DNA of 64,000 bases. Source: Micromonospora cremea. Lineage in GTDB: Bacteria; Actinomycetota; Actinomycetes; Mycobacteriales; Micromonosporaceae. The first letter of the stretch is position 1. Each line of letters begins with the position of its first letter. The DNA is taken from contig NZ_FSQT01000001.1 of NCBI RefSeq assembly GCF_900143515.1, positions 2,728,001-2,792,000 of the forward strand, written 5' to 3'. Of this stretch, positions 41,464-50,086 are shown in pieces. The translations under genes and the position numbers were made by a program. A model generated the notes under the pieces. That model did not search any database and was not told where the DNA came from. It was given only the letters and a program-made list of their open reading frames with translations.

Positions 41464-42102
41464 ATGCCAGAGGTCATCGCGGGGTTGGAGATTCCTGAGA
41501 CAGCGGCGGTCGCCGAAGCGACCAGGCGCATCCAGGAGATGACCAGCCCCCTCATCTACCACCACTCCCGGCGGGTCTTCTTTTTCGGCCTGATTCACGC
41601 TCAGAAGCTTGGCGTGGAACCGGACCCGGAGCTGCTCTATCTGGCGGCCATGTTCCACGACACCGGCCTCCGGAATCCCTTTTCCGCCGTCGAGCAGCGC
41701 TTCGAAGTCGATGGCGCGGACCACGCGCGCAAGTTCCTCCTGGACCGGGGTTTCTCGACGGCCGCCGCCGAGACCGTTTGGACGGCGATCGCGCTGCACA
41801 CCACGCCGGGCGTCGCCGACCGGATGGCCCCGGAAATCGCGACCACGTACCTCGGTGTCCTGACCGACGTGATCGGCCTCGGCCTGGACGGACTGGACCG
41901 CGATCAGCTGGACGAGATCCTCGCCGTTCATCCACGAGGGGACTTCAAGAACGAGTTTCTGCGAGCCCAGGTCGACGGGATGAAGAACCGCCCCGAAACC
42001 ACGAACGGCACCGTGAACTCCGACCTGCTCGAGCACTTCATCCCCGGCTTCCGGCGCGTGACGACGGTCGAGCGCATCGTTGGTTCGCCGTGGCCGAGCT
42101 GA
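41464..42102 (+). CDS. HD-domain phosphohydrolase-like protein
   Basis: A 212-residue protein of the HD superfamily. The metal motifs are the first His in LIYHHSRRVFFFG, the HD pair in AAMFHDTGLRNPF, the His in GADHARKFLL and the later His/Asp in ALHTTPGVADRM. Closest in form to cyanamide-hydratase-like HD proteins. The substrate is unknown. The ATG 41464 follows AGAAGG upstream. It is the first of a plus-strand set with an oxidoreductase and a glycosyltransferase. Confidence 0.85.
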   Translation: MPEVIAGLEIPETAAVAEATRRIQEMTSPLIYHHSRRVFFFGLIHAQKLGVEPDPELLYLAAMFHDTGLRNPFSAVEQRFEVDGADHARKFLLDRGFSTAAAETVWTAIALHTTPGVADRMAPEIATTYLGVLTDVIGLGLDGLDRDQLDEILAVHPRGDFKNEFLRAQVDGMKNRPETTNGTVNSDLLEHFIPGFRRVTTVERIVGSPWPS

Positions 42103-42170
42103 CCGGTCACCGGCGCTGAGCCCCCAACAACCACCCCGTACCGATCAGCATTATTGGAAAGGATTCGAGT

Positions 42171-43109
42171 ATGCGAGCGATCACCGTGCGAGACCGCGAC
42201 GCGGGTGTCAGCGGGCTCAGCCTGACCGACATGCCGTACCCCCACGCTGCGGAGAACGACGTCATCGTGCGCGTGCACGCCGCAGGCTTCACCCCCGGAG
42301 AGCTCGACTGGCCGGGAACGTGGACCGATCGCGCCGGTCGAGACCGGACACCCACCATCCCCGGGCACGAGCTGTCCGGAGTTGTGGTCGAGCTCGGCTA
42401 CGGAACCACCGGCCTCACCGTGGGCCAGCGGGTGTTCGGACTGACCGACTGGGCCCGCAACGGATCCCTGGCCGAATACACCGCGGTGGAGGCTCGCAAC
42501 CTCGCCCCCCTCGCGGCCGACATCGACCACACCGTGGCCGCCGCGCTGCCCATCTCCGGGCTGACCGCATGGCAGGGACTGTTCGACCATGCCCACCTCA
42601 CCACCGGCCAGACCGTCCTCATTCACGGCGCCGCGGGCGGCGTGGGCTCGATCGCCGTTCAACTCGCGCGGGAGGTGGGCGCCCGCGTGATCGGCACCGG
42701 CCGAGCCGACGACCGTGACGTCGCGCTCAGCCTCGGCGCGCAGACCTTCCTCGACCTGGACGCCGACGACCTGCAGCAGGTCGGCGAGGTGGACGTGGTG
42801 TTCGACGTCATCGGCCGCGACATCCTCGAGCGATCGACCGAACTGGTGCGCCCGGGCGGCACCCTCGTCACCATCGCCGCGCCACCTACCGTGCAGCCCA
42901 GGGACGGGCGAGCCATCTTCTTCGTCGTCGAACCTGATCGCGCCCGGCTGGCCGACCTCGCCCAGCGCCTCCGGACCAGACGGCTCAACCCCATCGTCGG
43001 CGCCGTGCGGCCGCTTTCCGAAACGGCCTCCGCGTTCGCCCGCCGCCGCCGCACGTCCGGCAAGACGATCATTCAGGTCGCGGACGAACAAGGAACGCAG
43101 CACTCGTGA
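42171..43109 (+). CDS. MDR oxidoreductase (quinone reductase-like)
   Basis: A 312-residue reductase with a GroES-like N-domain (MRAITVRDRDAGVSGLSL, GHELSGVVVELG) and an NADPH loop HGAAGGVGSIAVQLAREVGA. It lacks the structural-zinc Cys set. It ends RRRTSGKTIIQVADEQ. AAAGGA precedes the ATG. It lies 68 bases after the HD gene. This is the third such reductase in the window. Confidence 0.9.
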   Translation: MRAITVRDRDAGVSGLSLTDMPYPHAAENDVIVRVHAAGFTPGELDWPGTWTDRAGRDRTPTIPGHELSGVVVELGYGTTGLTVGQRVFGLTDWARNGSLAEYTAVEARNLAPLAADIDHTVAAALPISGLTAWQGLFDHAHLTTGQTVLIHGAAGGVGSIAVQLAREVGARVIGTGRADDRDVALSLGAQTFLDLDADDLQQVGEVDVVFDVIGRDILERSTELVRPGGTLVTIAAPPTVQPRDGRAIFFVVEPDRARLADLAQRLRTRRLNPIVGAVRPLSETASAFARRRRTSGKTIIQVADEQGTQHS

Positions 43110-43216
43110 TCAGTGTGCGGATGCCAGCGGCGTGCTGATCGCCGGCACGGCTGCCGCGGTCGTCGAGTTCGCCTGAGTTACCAGGTCTGCTACAACGTCG
43201 AAATGAGAAGACTCGG

Positions 43217-44605
43217 ATGGCCAAGGTAATAGTTGGAGCGACTCCCTTTCAGGGACACGTGAGCCCGGTTCTCACGGTCGCGGCGGACCTGGTCAGGCGT
43301 GGTCACGAGGTGGTCGTGTACACCGGATCCCGGTTCGAGGAGCGCGCTCTGGCGATCGGAGCGCGATTCCAGGCCCTGCCGCCGGAGGCCGACCTCGACG
43401 ACCGGACGTTGGACAGCCTCTTTCCGGTGCGGGCCACACTGCCACCAGGACCGGCCCAGTTGTCGTTCGACTTTGAGAACTTCTTCCTCGGCCATCTGCC
43501 CGCGCAGGTGCGGGATCTACGGGCGCTCCTGGCGAAGTTCCCCGCAGATGTGGTGCTCGGTGAGCTTGGGTTCTGGTCGATACCGGTGCTCAGCCTCTCC
43601 ATGGCGCCGGAGGAACGCCCGACGCTCGTGACGCTGGGCTCTGTCCCCCTGCTGATCCAGAGCGAGGACACTCCCGCGTTCGGCGCCGGCATCCTGCCAA
43701 CACCGGGCGAGGAGGCACGCGCCCGCAACCGAGCGATGAATGCTGAGGTGCGCCAGGTCTTCGCCGAGCTGCAGGGATTCGGCGAGGCGACGCTCGAGTC
43801 GCTGGGCGTGACGATGCCCGACTACCTCTTCGACGCGCCCTTCCGCCGTACGGACCACTACCTGCAGCTGACCGTGCCCAGCTTCGAGTACCCGCGCAGC
43901 GACCTGCCGGAGCACCTACAGTTCGTCGGTACGCTTCCTCCAGCCTCCGGCGGCGACCATGTGGAGCCGGCCTGGTGGCCCGAGCTGTCGGCCGGCCGAC
44001 CGGTGGTGGTCGTCACCCAGGGCACCGTCGCCAACACCGATCTGAACGAACTCGTCATCCCCACGGTGCGCGCCCTCGCCGACCTCGACGTCCTCGTGGT
44101 GGCCGCCACCGTACGCGAGGACGGGCCGGACCTGGTGCGCCAGGCCCTGGCCGAAGTGCCGAACAACGTGCGGCTGGCCAGCTTCGTGCCGTTCGACCGG
44201 CTGCTGCCACACGCCGACGCGTTGGTCACCAACGGCGGCTACGGCGGGGTGCAGACCGCCCTGTACCACGGAGTGCCGCTCGTGGTCGCCAGTGCCAGCG
44301 AAGACAAGCCGGAGGTGGCCGCCCGCGTCGAGTGGAGCGGCACCGGTGTCAACCTGCGCACCGGCACGCCGGAGGTGACCGAGTTGCGCGCCGCGGTGCA
44401 GACGGTGCTGCACGACCCGGGCTACCACTCCCGGGCCGGGATCATGGCCAAGGAGATCAGCCAGTACAACCCGTTCGAAACGATCGCCGAAATCGTCGAT
44501 CTGTCCGCCCGCCCGCGAGGGCGGCAAAAAGGGCGGAGTTACGGCCCGAGCCAGTGGTTCAGGTACGACAGCAGCCCGCTCGTGTCTCCGCCCCCGGACC
44601 GGTAG
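43217..44605 (+). CDS. UGT-like glycosyltransferase (macrolide GT type)
   Basis: A 462-residue GT1-fold enzyme of the macrolide/natural-product glycosyltransferase kind. The N-terminal acceptor motif is GATPFQGHVSPVLTVAADLV, and the donor-site motif is LVTNGGYGGVQTALYHGVPLVV. It probably transfers a nucleotide sugar to a small molecule. The final 30 residues run past the usual domain end and overlap the convergent monooxygenase gene by 67 bases. Confidence 0.88.
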   Translation: MAKVIVGATPFQGHVSPVLTVAADLVRRGHEVVVYTGSRFEERALAIGARFQALPPEADLDDRTLDSLFPVRATLPPGPAQLSFDFENFFLGHLPAQVRDLRALLAKFPADVVLGELGFWSIPVLSLSMAPEERPTLVTLGSVPLLIQSEDTPAFGAGILPTPGEEARARNRAMNAEVRQVFAELQGFGEATLESLGVTMPDYLFDAPFRRTDHYLQLTVPSFEYPRSDLPEHLQFVGTLPPASGGDHVEPAWWPELSAGRPVVVVTQGTVANTDLNELVIPTVRALADLDVLVVAATVREDGPDLVRQALAEVPNNVRLASFVPFDRLLPHADALVTNGGYGGVQTALYHGVPLVVASASEDKPEVAARVEWSGTGVNLRTGTPEVTELRAAVQTVLHDPGYHSRAGIMAKEISQYNPFETIAEIVDLSARPRGRQKGRSYGPSQWFRYDSSPLVSPPPDR

Positions 44606-46125
44606 CCGATGTGCCCGTCCGGGCGGACCAGGTACAGGGCGGCGGCGCCGCTGGCGATGCCGAGTCGGCGCAGAGCCGGAGCGGCCACCGATCTCCCGAC
44701 CGCTTCTGCGTCAGGTGCGTTGAGCCGGTGCACGGTCAGCGGGTACCGATCCAGCACCGCGGTGAAGGCGGGCGGCCAGGCCTCGGGCGGCCCGCACAGG
44801 AGCAGATGCCAGCCGGGCTCGGCCGTGAGCTGGTGCAGCGCCAGCCAGCCGGCGGGCTGTGGCGCATCAGGGAGTCGGTCCCCCGCCCGAGGTCCCTTGC
44901 GTGGGGCGCCGTGGCCCTGCGCCGACAGCGGGCTGCGCCGGTAGCCGATGCTCAACTCCGCCACCGCGCGGAAGGCGGTGGCACGCACGAACCTGGGCGC
45001 CATCACGAGGGGAATCAGCGTCGGCGCGATCCGCGTCCGGGCGAACCGGACGAGCGGACTGGTGCTCGTGGCGACGGTGAACGCCCGGTTGGTGAAGCGC
45101 AGCACCATCCGGCCGACCGGTGCGCGCTCCACCTCGTAGCTGTCCAGCAGCGCCGGGTCGCTGTTGCCGCGCAGGCTGGACGCGAGTTTCCAGCCGAGGT
45201 TGACCGCGTCCTGGATACCGGTGTTCATGCCCTGGGCGCCGGCCGGGCTGTGAATGTGCGCGGCGTCGCCGGCGAGGAACACCGGCCCGGCTCGGTAGCG
45301 GGCCGCGGCGCGGTGGTGAAGCCGGAAGTTTGTCATCCACACCGGGTCGCGCAGGCGTACGCTCGCGCCGCTGAAGGAGTCGGCGAGGCGCTGCACCTCG
45401 GGGAGGGTGACCGGGGCGTCCGGCGGGGTCGGATCGGCGGGCGGCCGCATGGCGATCAGCCGCCAGCTGGCCGGGCGGCCGAGCGGGAAGAGGAACAGCA
45501 TCCCGTGCTCGGAGAGGAACACGTGCGCCGCACCGCCGGAGAGACCGTCGGCCTCCAGGTCGGCCAGGACGAAGGTCTGGGGGTACGAGCCGCCCTCGAA
45601 ACCGATCCCCGCCAGGTGCCGGACGGTGCTGTGCGCGCCGTCGCAGCCCACCACGAACCGGGCCGCCACCCGCTCCTCACGGTTGTCCGTGTGTCGCAGC
45701 GTCGCCACCGCGCCGTCGCCGGTGCGGTCCAGCCCCACCAACTCGACGCCGCGCTCCACGCCAACCCCCGCAGCCGTCAGATGCACGCCCAGGAGCCGCT
45801 CGGTCTCGGACTGGGAAAGGAACAACAGATACGGAAAAGCGGTGTCCTCCATGCCCAGGTCGAACAACGGCACCGACCGCTCCCGGCCCCGCGCGTGCAG
45901 GCACATCCGCACCGCTGGATTGCCAGCCGCTACCAGGTCATCTGTCACACCGAGACCCTTGAGGACTTCGAGCGTACGAGGCTGGATCGCCAGCGCCCGG
46001 GACTCGTGAATCCGGTCGCGGGCACGGTCAACGAGACGAACCTGCACGCCGAAGGCCGCCAACTGGCGGGCCAGAGCCAGACCCGTCGGCCCCGCTCCGA
46101 CAACCAACACCTCGACCGATGTCAT
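44539..46125 (-). CDS. FAD-dependent aromatic monooxygenase
   Basis: A 528-residue PHBH-fold enzyme. FAD motifs: VLVVGAGPTGLALARQLAAFG, the DG motif FVVGCDGAHSTVRH and the GD motif GPVFLAGDAAHIHSPAGAQGMN. This form resembles rifampicin- and anthracycline-type hydroxylases. The C-terminal thioredoxin-like part is present. The substrate is not fixed; the glycosyltransferase next door suggests secondary metabolism or antibiotic modification (inference). Start ATG 46125. Confidence 0.92.
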   Translation of the reverse strand: MTSVEVLVVGAGPTGLALARQLAAFGVQVRLVDRARDRIHESRALAIQPRTLEVLKGLGVTDDLVAAGNPAVRMCLHARGRERSVPLFDLGMEDTAFPYLLFLSQSETERLLGVHLTAAGVGVERGVELVGLDRTGDGAVATLRHTDNREERVAARFVVGCDGAHSTVRHLAGIGFEGGSYPQTFVLADLEADGLSGGAAHVFLSEHGMLFLFPLGRPASWRLIAMRPPADPTPPDAPVTLPEVQRLADSFSGASVRLRDPVWMTNFRLHHRAAARYRAGPVFLAGDAAHIHSPAGAQGMNTGIQDAVNLGWKLASSLRGNSDPALLDSYEVERAPVGRMVLRFTNRAFTVATSTSPLVRFARTRIAPTLIPLVMAPRFVRATAFRAVAELSIGYRRSPLSAQGHGAPRKGPRAGDRLPDAPQPAGWLALHQLTAEPGWHLLLCGPPEAWPPAFTAVLDRYPLTVHRLNAPDAEAVGRSVAAPALRRLGIASGAAALYLVRPDGHIGYRSGGGDTSGLLSYLNHWLGP

Positions 46126-46258
46126 CGGCTGAGGTTACGCCGGAAGCCGCGCCGAGGTTATGAGGCCACGTACGCAAAGGCGCGGGCGGCCGGGACCATC
46201 GGCGCCATGTGCACACGCTGAGCAATCGAGCAGGCGACGCGGCTCGCGGGCGACGAGG

Positions 46259-46798
46259 CTACTGGCGGGTGGACTCCAGCTGATCGAAGGCCATGCTCCA
46301 CCAGGACTCCGGGTCGGCGAACGCGGACGAGTCGACGTTCATCAGGTCGGCGCGGATCGCGGCGGCGCGGGCTGCGCGGGCCCGGCCGCCCGGGTCGGTG
46401 GCGATGAGCTGCCCGAGCCGGTAGAGGAACTCGACGAACGCCGCGAACGTCGCGTTGACCGTCTCGAAGTTGGGCGTCTCCAGGTCCAACAGCACGACGG
46501 CTCCGGTCAGCGCGTCGAGGCAGAACAGCATCTGCGGGTCCTCGGGCGAGCTGCCGAGGACGATGTAGATGCGGGGGCCGGCGTCGCCGATCTCAATCTT
46601 CAGCTTGGAGAACAGCTCCAGGCCGGAGACGTTGACGTCGACCGTGAACAGGATCGGCACGTCGACCGGGATGGCCCCGAACGGCGGGAAGACCTCCGGC
46701 GTCAGCGGGCCTAGGACGTCGTCGAACCGGTCGAGCGGGAAGTAGATCATCCCGTCGGCGCCCCAGAGCGCGGTCAGCTCCTCATGTGTCGCGGTCAA
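46259..46798 (-). CDS. SUKH-4-like immunity protein
   Basis: A 179-residue protein of the SMI1/KNR4 (SUKH) superfamily, most like SUKH-4: GMIYFPLDRFDDVLG, a central sheet, FCLDALTGAVVLLDLE, and the late helix NATFAAFVEFLYRLGQL. These are immunity proteins for polymorphic toxins. The start is TTG 46798 (GAGGAG upstream), overlapping the stop of the gene before it by TTGA. An ATG further in is absent, which supports TTG. Confidence 0.75.
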   Translation of the reverse strand: MTATHEELTALWGADGMIYFPLDRFDDVLGPLTPEVFPPFGAIPVDVPILFTVDVNVSGLELFSKLKIEIGDAGPRIYIVLGSSPEDPQMLFCLDALTGAVVLLDLETPNFETVNATFAAFVEFLYRLGQLIATDPGGRARAARAAAIRADLMNVDSSAFADPESWWSMAFDQLESTRQ

Positions 46799-47337
46799 TC
46801 GTCCGTCTCCTCGTCCTCGTCGCCGGGGGCGGTCAGATCGTGCTCGTCGAGGAAGCCCCACCACTCGTCGTCGTCGAAGCCGACCTCGCCGTACCCGGCG
46901 CCGAAGACGTAGTAGGCGAGGAACGAGTCGAGGTCCGGCGTGACGTCGAGGAACAGCTCACGCATGAACCACTCGTCGGTGGTCTCCGCCGGGAAGTACC
47001 AGACCGCGCCGGTGTCGCGCCGAATCAGCAGCGGCTCGTCGTTCAGCGTGCCGAAGACAAGCCACTCGGCGGGTTCGTCGGCGACGCCGGTGAACTCGGG
47101 CATCTGCTCGATGTAGTACTGGATGTCGTCCAGGTCCGCGACCGCGGGCAGGTCGAACGCGCCGGCCAGGATGCCGTTGGCGGTTTCCAGCAGCTCCCGG
47201 ACCGGCTGCGGCAGATCGGTCGGGATCGTGTCGGCCGGAGCGCCCTCGTTGATCTGGGCCCAGGCCAGCGTCGCGGGCTGGTCCGCCTCCAAGTCGGTAC
47301 GCAGCTCCGCGATGAGCTCCCGCAGCTCCGGATTCAA
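46795..47337 (-). CDS. SUKH-superfamily immunity protein
   Basis: A 180-residue, very acidic protein with the SUKH pattern PAEWLVFGTLNDEPLLIRRD, TGAVWYF and DLDSFLAYYVFG. It is probably the cognate immunity protein of the toxin immediately upstream. The start is TTG 47337 with GAGGTGG upstream, overlapping the toxin's stop (TTGA). The C-terminal tail is almost all Asp/Glu. It and the next gene look like a duplicated immunity pair. Confidence 0.75.
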   Translation of the reverse strand: MNPELRELIAELRTDLEADQPATLAWAQINEGAPADTIPTDLPQPVRELLETANGILAGAFDLPAVADLDDIQYYIEQMPEFTGVADEPAEWLVFGTLNDEPLLIRRDTGAVWYFPAETTDEWFMRELFLDVTPDLDSFLAYYVFGAGYGEVGFDDDEWWGFLDEHDLTAPGDEDEETDD

Positions 47338-47864
47338 TCCACCACCTCTATTCGGATCGGTGTGCCATCGGGCAGTTTCTTGATTTGACGCCAGATCTGC
47401 CCGCCGACATCCCAGTTCGTTCTTCCGTGCAGGAGCTTCAGATTACTGACGTCGTCGGCGCCGCCGAGCTGCAGCTCCCACACATGGTCGGGCTGCTGAT
47501 TACGGAGCCGGGCGGCGAGCTTGTTCGCCATCGCCTTGTCGTGAGGCCAGTACTTGTCGAAGATCTTCTGCCGGATGCGCTTCTTGTAGTCGGCCGTGAT
47601 CTTCTTGTCCCGGGCGACAGGGTTCGCCTGCTTGAACAGCTTGCCCTCGTCGCTGAGCTTCTTCAGCGCGTTCATCTTCCGGTCGAACTGGCCGCGCGCG
47701 TGGAACGGCCTGCGCTGCACCTTGATGGTGACCTCGGGCAGGGCGTTGTTGCGCACCACCGGCTTGGCGGCGGCCTTCTTCACCGCCGCGCGGACGCCCT
47801 TACCAACCTTCGGCTTGGCCGCGTTGCCGCGTTGCTTCGAGCTCTTCGGCGCCCTACTAGGCAT
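47334..47864 (-). CDS. Polymorphic toxin with HNH-like nuclease domain (separate ORF)
   Basis: A 176-residue, strongly basic protein. The N-terminal 50 residues are Lys/Arg/Ala-rich and disordered. The C-terminal part (about 95-176) reads DHVWELQLGGADDVSNLKLL then RTNWDVGGQIWRQIKKLPDG, the HNH/His-Me-type layout (D-H-x-x-E-x-Q-x-G-G) seen in toxin domains of secreted polymorphic toxins. The start ATG at 47864 lies inside the end of the trafficking-domain gene (8-base overlap, ATGCCTAG). In most such systems both parts are one protein. It is followed by two SUKH immunity genes. Confidence 0.68.
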   Translation of the reverse strand: MPSRAPKSSKQRGNAAKPKVGKGVRAAVKKAAAKPVVRNNALPEVTIKVQRRPFHARGQFDRKMNALKKLSDEGKLFKQANPVARDKKITADYKKRIRQKIFDKYWPHDKAMANKLAARLRNQQPDHVWELQLGGADDVSNLKLLHGRTNWDVGGQIWRQIKKLPDGTPIRIEVVD

Positions 47865-48351
47865 CGAGGAGTTCCTGGATCACCTGGTCGATCAGCAGGC
47901 CGACGATCTCCCGCGTGATCATCTGGAAGATCGGAATCTCGGCCAGCGACGCGCCGAACGTGACGACCGCGGTCGCGATCGCCTGCGCCACCTGGAACGC
48001 GAGGATCGCCAGTTGCACGATCACCTGGATCTTCAGCGCGAGCACGATCGCGGCGGCGATGATCAGTCCGGTGCCGATCAGCATCGCGGCCTGGGAGTAG
48101 TCCGGCAGCATGCCGGGACCGGTCTCCGGGTTGGACCACCACTTCTGGAACGCCTGCATCGACTCGCCATGGTGGTGCGACCAGACCGCCGCCGCGGCCG
48201 AGCCGGCCTCGCCGGAGGCCTCGGCGACCGTGCCGGAGAAGTCGAGCCAGGCCTGGGCCATCTCGAACAGCTTCTCCTCGTCGGCCTCGGGCCAGGTGTA
48301 GCCGATCCAGCCGAGTGCCGTGATCAGCTCACCCGGCAGCTGAAGTCCCAT
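47857..48351 (-). CDS. WXG100/CpnT-like trafficking domain protein
   Basis: A 164-residue protein that resembles the N-terminal domain of CpnT and other ESX-secreted toxins: LPGELITALGWIGYTWPEADEEKLFEMAQAW-type start and helices with WWSNPETGPG. A long hydrophobic region (about 90-140: AAMLIGTGLIIAAAIVLALK, then QVAQAIATAVVTFGASLA) follows. It probably carries the toxin to a type VII secretion apparatus. It ends with TAG inside the start of the toxin gene. Confidence 0.78.
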   Translation of the reverse strand: MGLQLPGELITALGWIGYTWPEADEEKLFEMAQAWLDFSGTVAEASGEAGSAAAAVWSHHHGESMQAFQKWWSNPETGPGMLPDYSQAAMLIGTGLIIAAAIVLALKIQVIVQLAILAFQVAQAIATAVVTFGASLAEIPIFQMITREIVGLLIDQVIQELLDA

Positions 48352-48354
48352 TCC

Positions 48355-48678
48355 TCACCCCAGCAGTCCCTGGATGCCCCGCAGCGCGTTCACGGAGGCT
48401 TCCTCGACCAGCTCGTAGTTGTCGGCCATCTGTGTCAGGTCGCTGCCGGCCGATCCGATCTCCTCGGCGGCCACGCCGATGCAGTCCAGGACCCAGGTGG
48501 AGGCCTCCGTGTACGCGATACCGATCAGCGAGCCGATGTCGTCGGCGCCCCACGGCTCGCCGTGCCCCTCCATCTGCGCCTCGAAGCTCTCCAGCCGCCC
48601 GATGAAGCGCTCGGCGGCGCCGATGACCTCGTCGCCGCCGGAACGCAGCAGCGCGGGTTCGACCTCGAAGCCGCTCAT
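48355..48678 (-). CDS. EspC/WXG100-type secretion target
   Basis: A 107-residue helical-hairpin protein of the ESX secretion-associated EspC group. SGFEVEPALLRSGGDEV begins helix 1 and WGADDIGSLIGIAYTEA marks the turn region. It lacks a canonical WXG but has the W-G pair in this position. It is coupled to the YbaB gene before it (ATGA) and lies 3 bases from the CpnT-like gene. It may be the partner of the CpnT-like protein. Confidence 0.82.
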   Translation of the reverse strand: MSGFEVEPALLRSGGDEVIGAAERFIGRLESFEAQMEGHGEPWGADDIGSLIGIAYTEASTWVLDCIGVAAEEIGSAGSDLTQMADNYELVEEASVNALRGIQGLLG

Positions 48679-49097
48679 CGGGTGCCTCCCCGGGCTATCC
48701 GCTCCTGCGCGTCCGTGAGCGCCTGCAGGAACGCGCCGAGCCGCGGCACGGCCGTGTCACGAACCTGCTCCAGCTGCTCGGTGAGCTGCGAAAGGTCGCC
48801 GGACGCCGGTGCGGGGCCGGCGCCGCGCATGGAGTCGATCGCCGCGTTCACGGCCGCGATCACGTGGTCGCAGACCTCGGCCGAGCCGAGCCGCATCATC
48901 CGCGGGTCCAGCGTCAGCGACTCCAGCCGGCCATCAGCGCCAAACTCCGCACGGACCTGCCCCTCCGCGGACTCACCGATCCGGCGCAGGCGCGCGGCCT
49001 CCTCGTCCTCAGGAGCACTGTTGGTGGCGCGCAACGCGCCAACCGTCGCGTCCAGCATGCGAGCGAACTCCCCGCCCGCCGGTTCATTCATCGACAT
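48675..49097 (-). CDS. YbaB/EbfC-family protein
   Basis: A 140-residue protein related to YbaB/EbfC nucleoid-associated proteins, with the core GQVRAEFGADGRLESLTLDP and a long C-terminal helix. In actinobacteria YbaB-like genes often lead clusters for type VII targets. The ATG at 49097 has GGAGGAG 5 bases upstream. It is the first gene of the toxin operon (49097 to 46259, minus strand). Confidence 0.8.
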   Translation of the reverse strand: MSMNEPAGGEFARMLDATVGALRATNSAPEDEEAARLRRIGESAEGQVRAEFGADGRLESLTLDPRMMRLGSAEVCDHVIAAVNAAIDSMRGAGPAPASGDLSQLTEQLEQVRDTAVPRLGAFLQALTDAQERIARGGTR

Positions 49098-49261
49098 GCG
49101 CACTCCTCCGACGGCGTCCGGAACACCGGAGAGCGTAGTCAGACCGGGCAAATGGTCCCGCGAGGGGGACGCCACTGCGTACGGCGGGATCGGTGATGGA
49201 GGGGCACGGCCAGGCGGTGGCGACGGCCGTCACGGTGACATCCGGTCGTGGATCGGGCCGG

Positions 49262-49885
49262 TCAGGCGGCCGGTGCGCTGATGGGCGACCGGTGGCCTCC
49301 GTGGCACGCGACCAACGCGTCGGCCACGATTTGAGCGTCAGCTTCTGCGACGTCCGCTGGGTACTCCGGCAGCAGGTCGTCCCAGACGACCAGCCATGAC
49401 CCATACAACTGGGCCTGCCCCTCGGGCCGAGCGAAGAACCAGACATGCAGATGGGCGCCACCATCTCCGATGCGGTAGACGTGGGCCCGCGAGATGTGCG
49501 GCAGTGCCTGCATGTGGCGGACGATGCGAGTGCTCAACAGCCCCAGTTCGGCGGCCAGTTCGTCAGGTAGATCCGCCATGTCGTAGTGGTCGCGCGGATA
49601 CAGCATGAGCACCAGCGGAACGCCCACTCCTGAAATCCGGGCCAGCCGCCAGTGGTCGTTGAACCAGATCCCTTCGTCCCGGTCGCGGCAGGCGTTGCAG
49701 TCCGACGGATCCTCGCCGTGCCGCGCGGGCTCCGGGAGCACCGGCGGGCGCAACGGCGCTACGCGCAGTCCGTCCGGCTCGAACGGACTGATCTCCCATC
49801 CGGTCATGCGTGCCAACGGAAGCCGGCGCTCACCGTCCGCGACGGCGACGGCGTGGTCATAGAACTCGTCCGGTCGCAAGGCCAT
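49262..49885 (-). CDS. HIT-like domain protein
   Basis: A 207-residue protein with a HIT/GalT-like fold: the DCNACRDRDEGIW Cys pair near the start, RDHYDMADLPDELAAELGLL in the middle, and HLHVWFFARPEGQ as the diad motif (H-L-H-V-W in place of H-x-H-x-H). It probably binds a nucleotide. Activity cannot be assigned. It is convergent with nothing close and lies 164 bases from the T7SS operon. Confidence 0.75.
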   Translation of the reverse strand: MALRPDEFYDHAVAVADGERRLPLARMTGWEISPFEPDGLRVAPLRPPVLPEPARHGEDPSDCNACRDRDEGIWFNDHWRLARISGVGVPLVLMLYPRDHYDMADLPDELAAELGLLSTRIVRHMQALPHISRAHVYRIGDGGAHLHVWFFARPEGQAQLYGSWLVVWDDLLPEYPADVAEADAQIVADALVACHGGHRSPISAPAA

Positions 49886-50086
49886 GTGGCGAAGCCTAGT
49901 ACGACAGGATTACAAGATGATCAATAGCCCCGTGTGGCGGGCCGTGAGGCTGGCGCGTGTCCTGCCGTCATTGGCGGTAGGTCGTTGGCGAGGCCATGAA
50001 CGGCACCGTCCACAGTCGGCACTGCACGCCTGTCCGCGCTGGTGCACGCGCAACACCCGCCACTCCGACGCCTGCTGCGGCGTGAC

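Noticed and set aside
43975..46221. A 748-codon plus-strand ORF
   Set aside because: It is antisense to the flavin monooxygenase and out of frame in the glycosyltransferase; no motif or ribosome site.
47857..47864. Programmed frameshift joining the CpnT-like and toxin ORFs
   Set aside because: The overlap has no slippery run, and the toxin has its own ATG within the stop region; coupled re-initiation is simpler. Fusion cannot be fully excluded.
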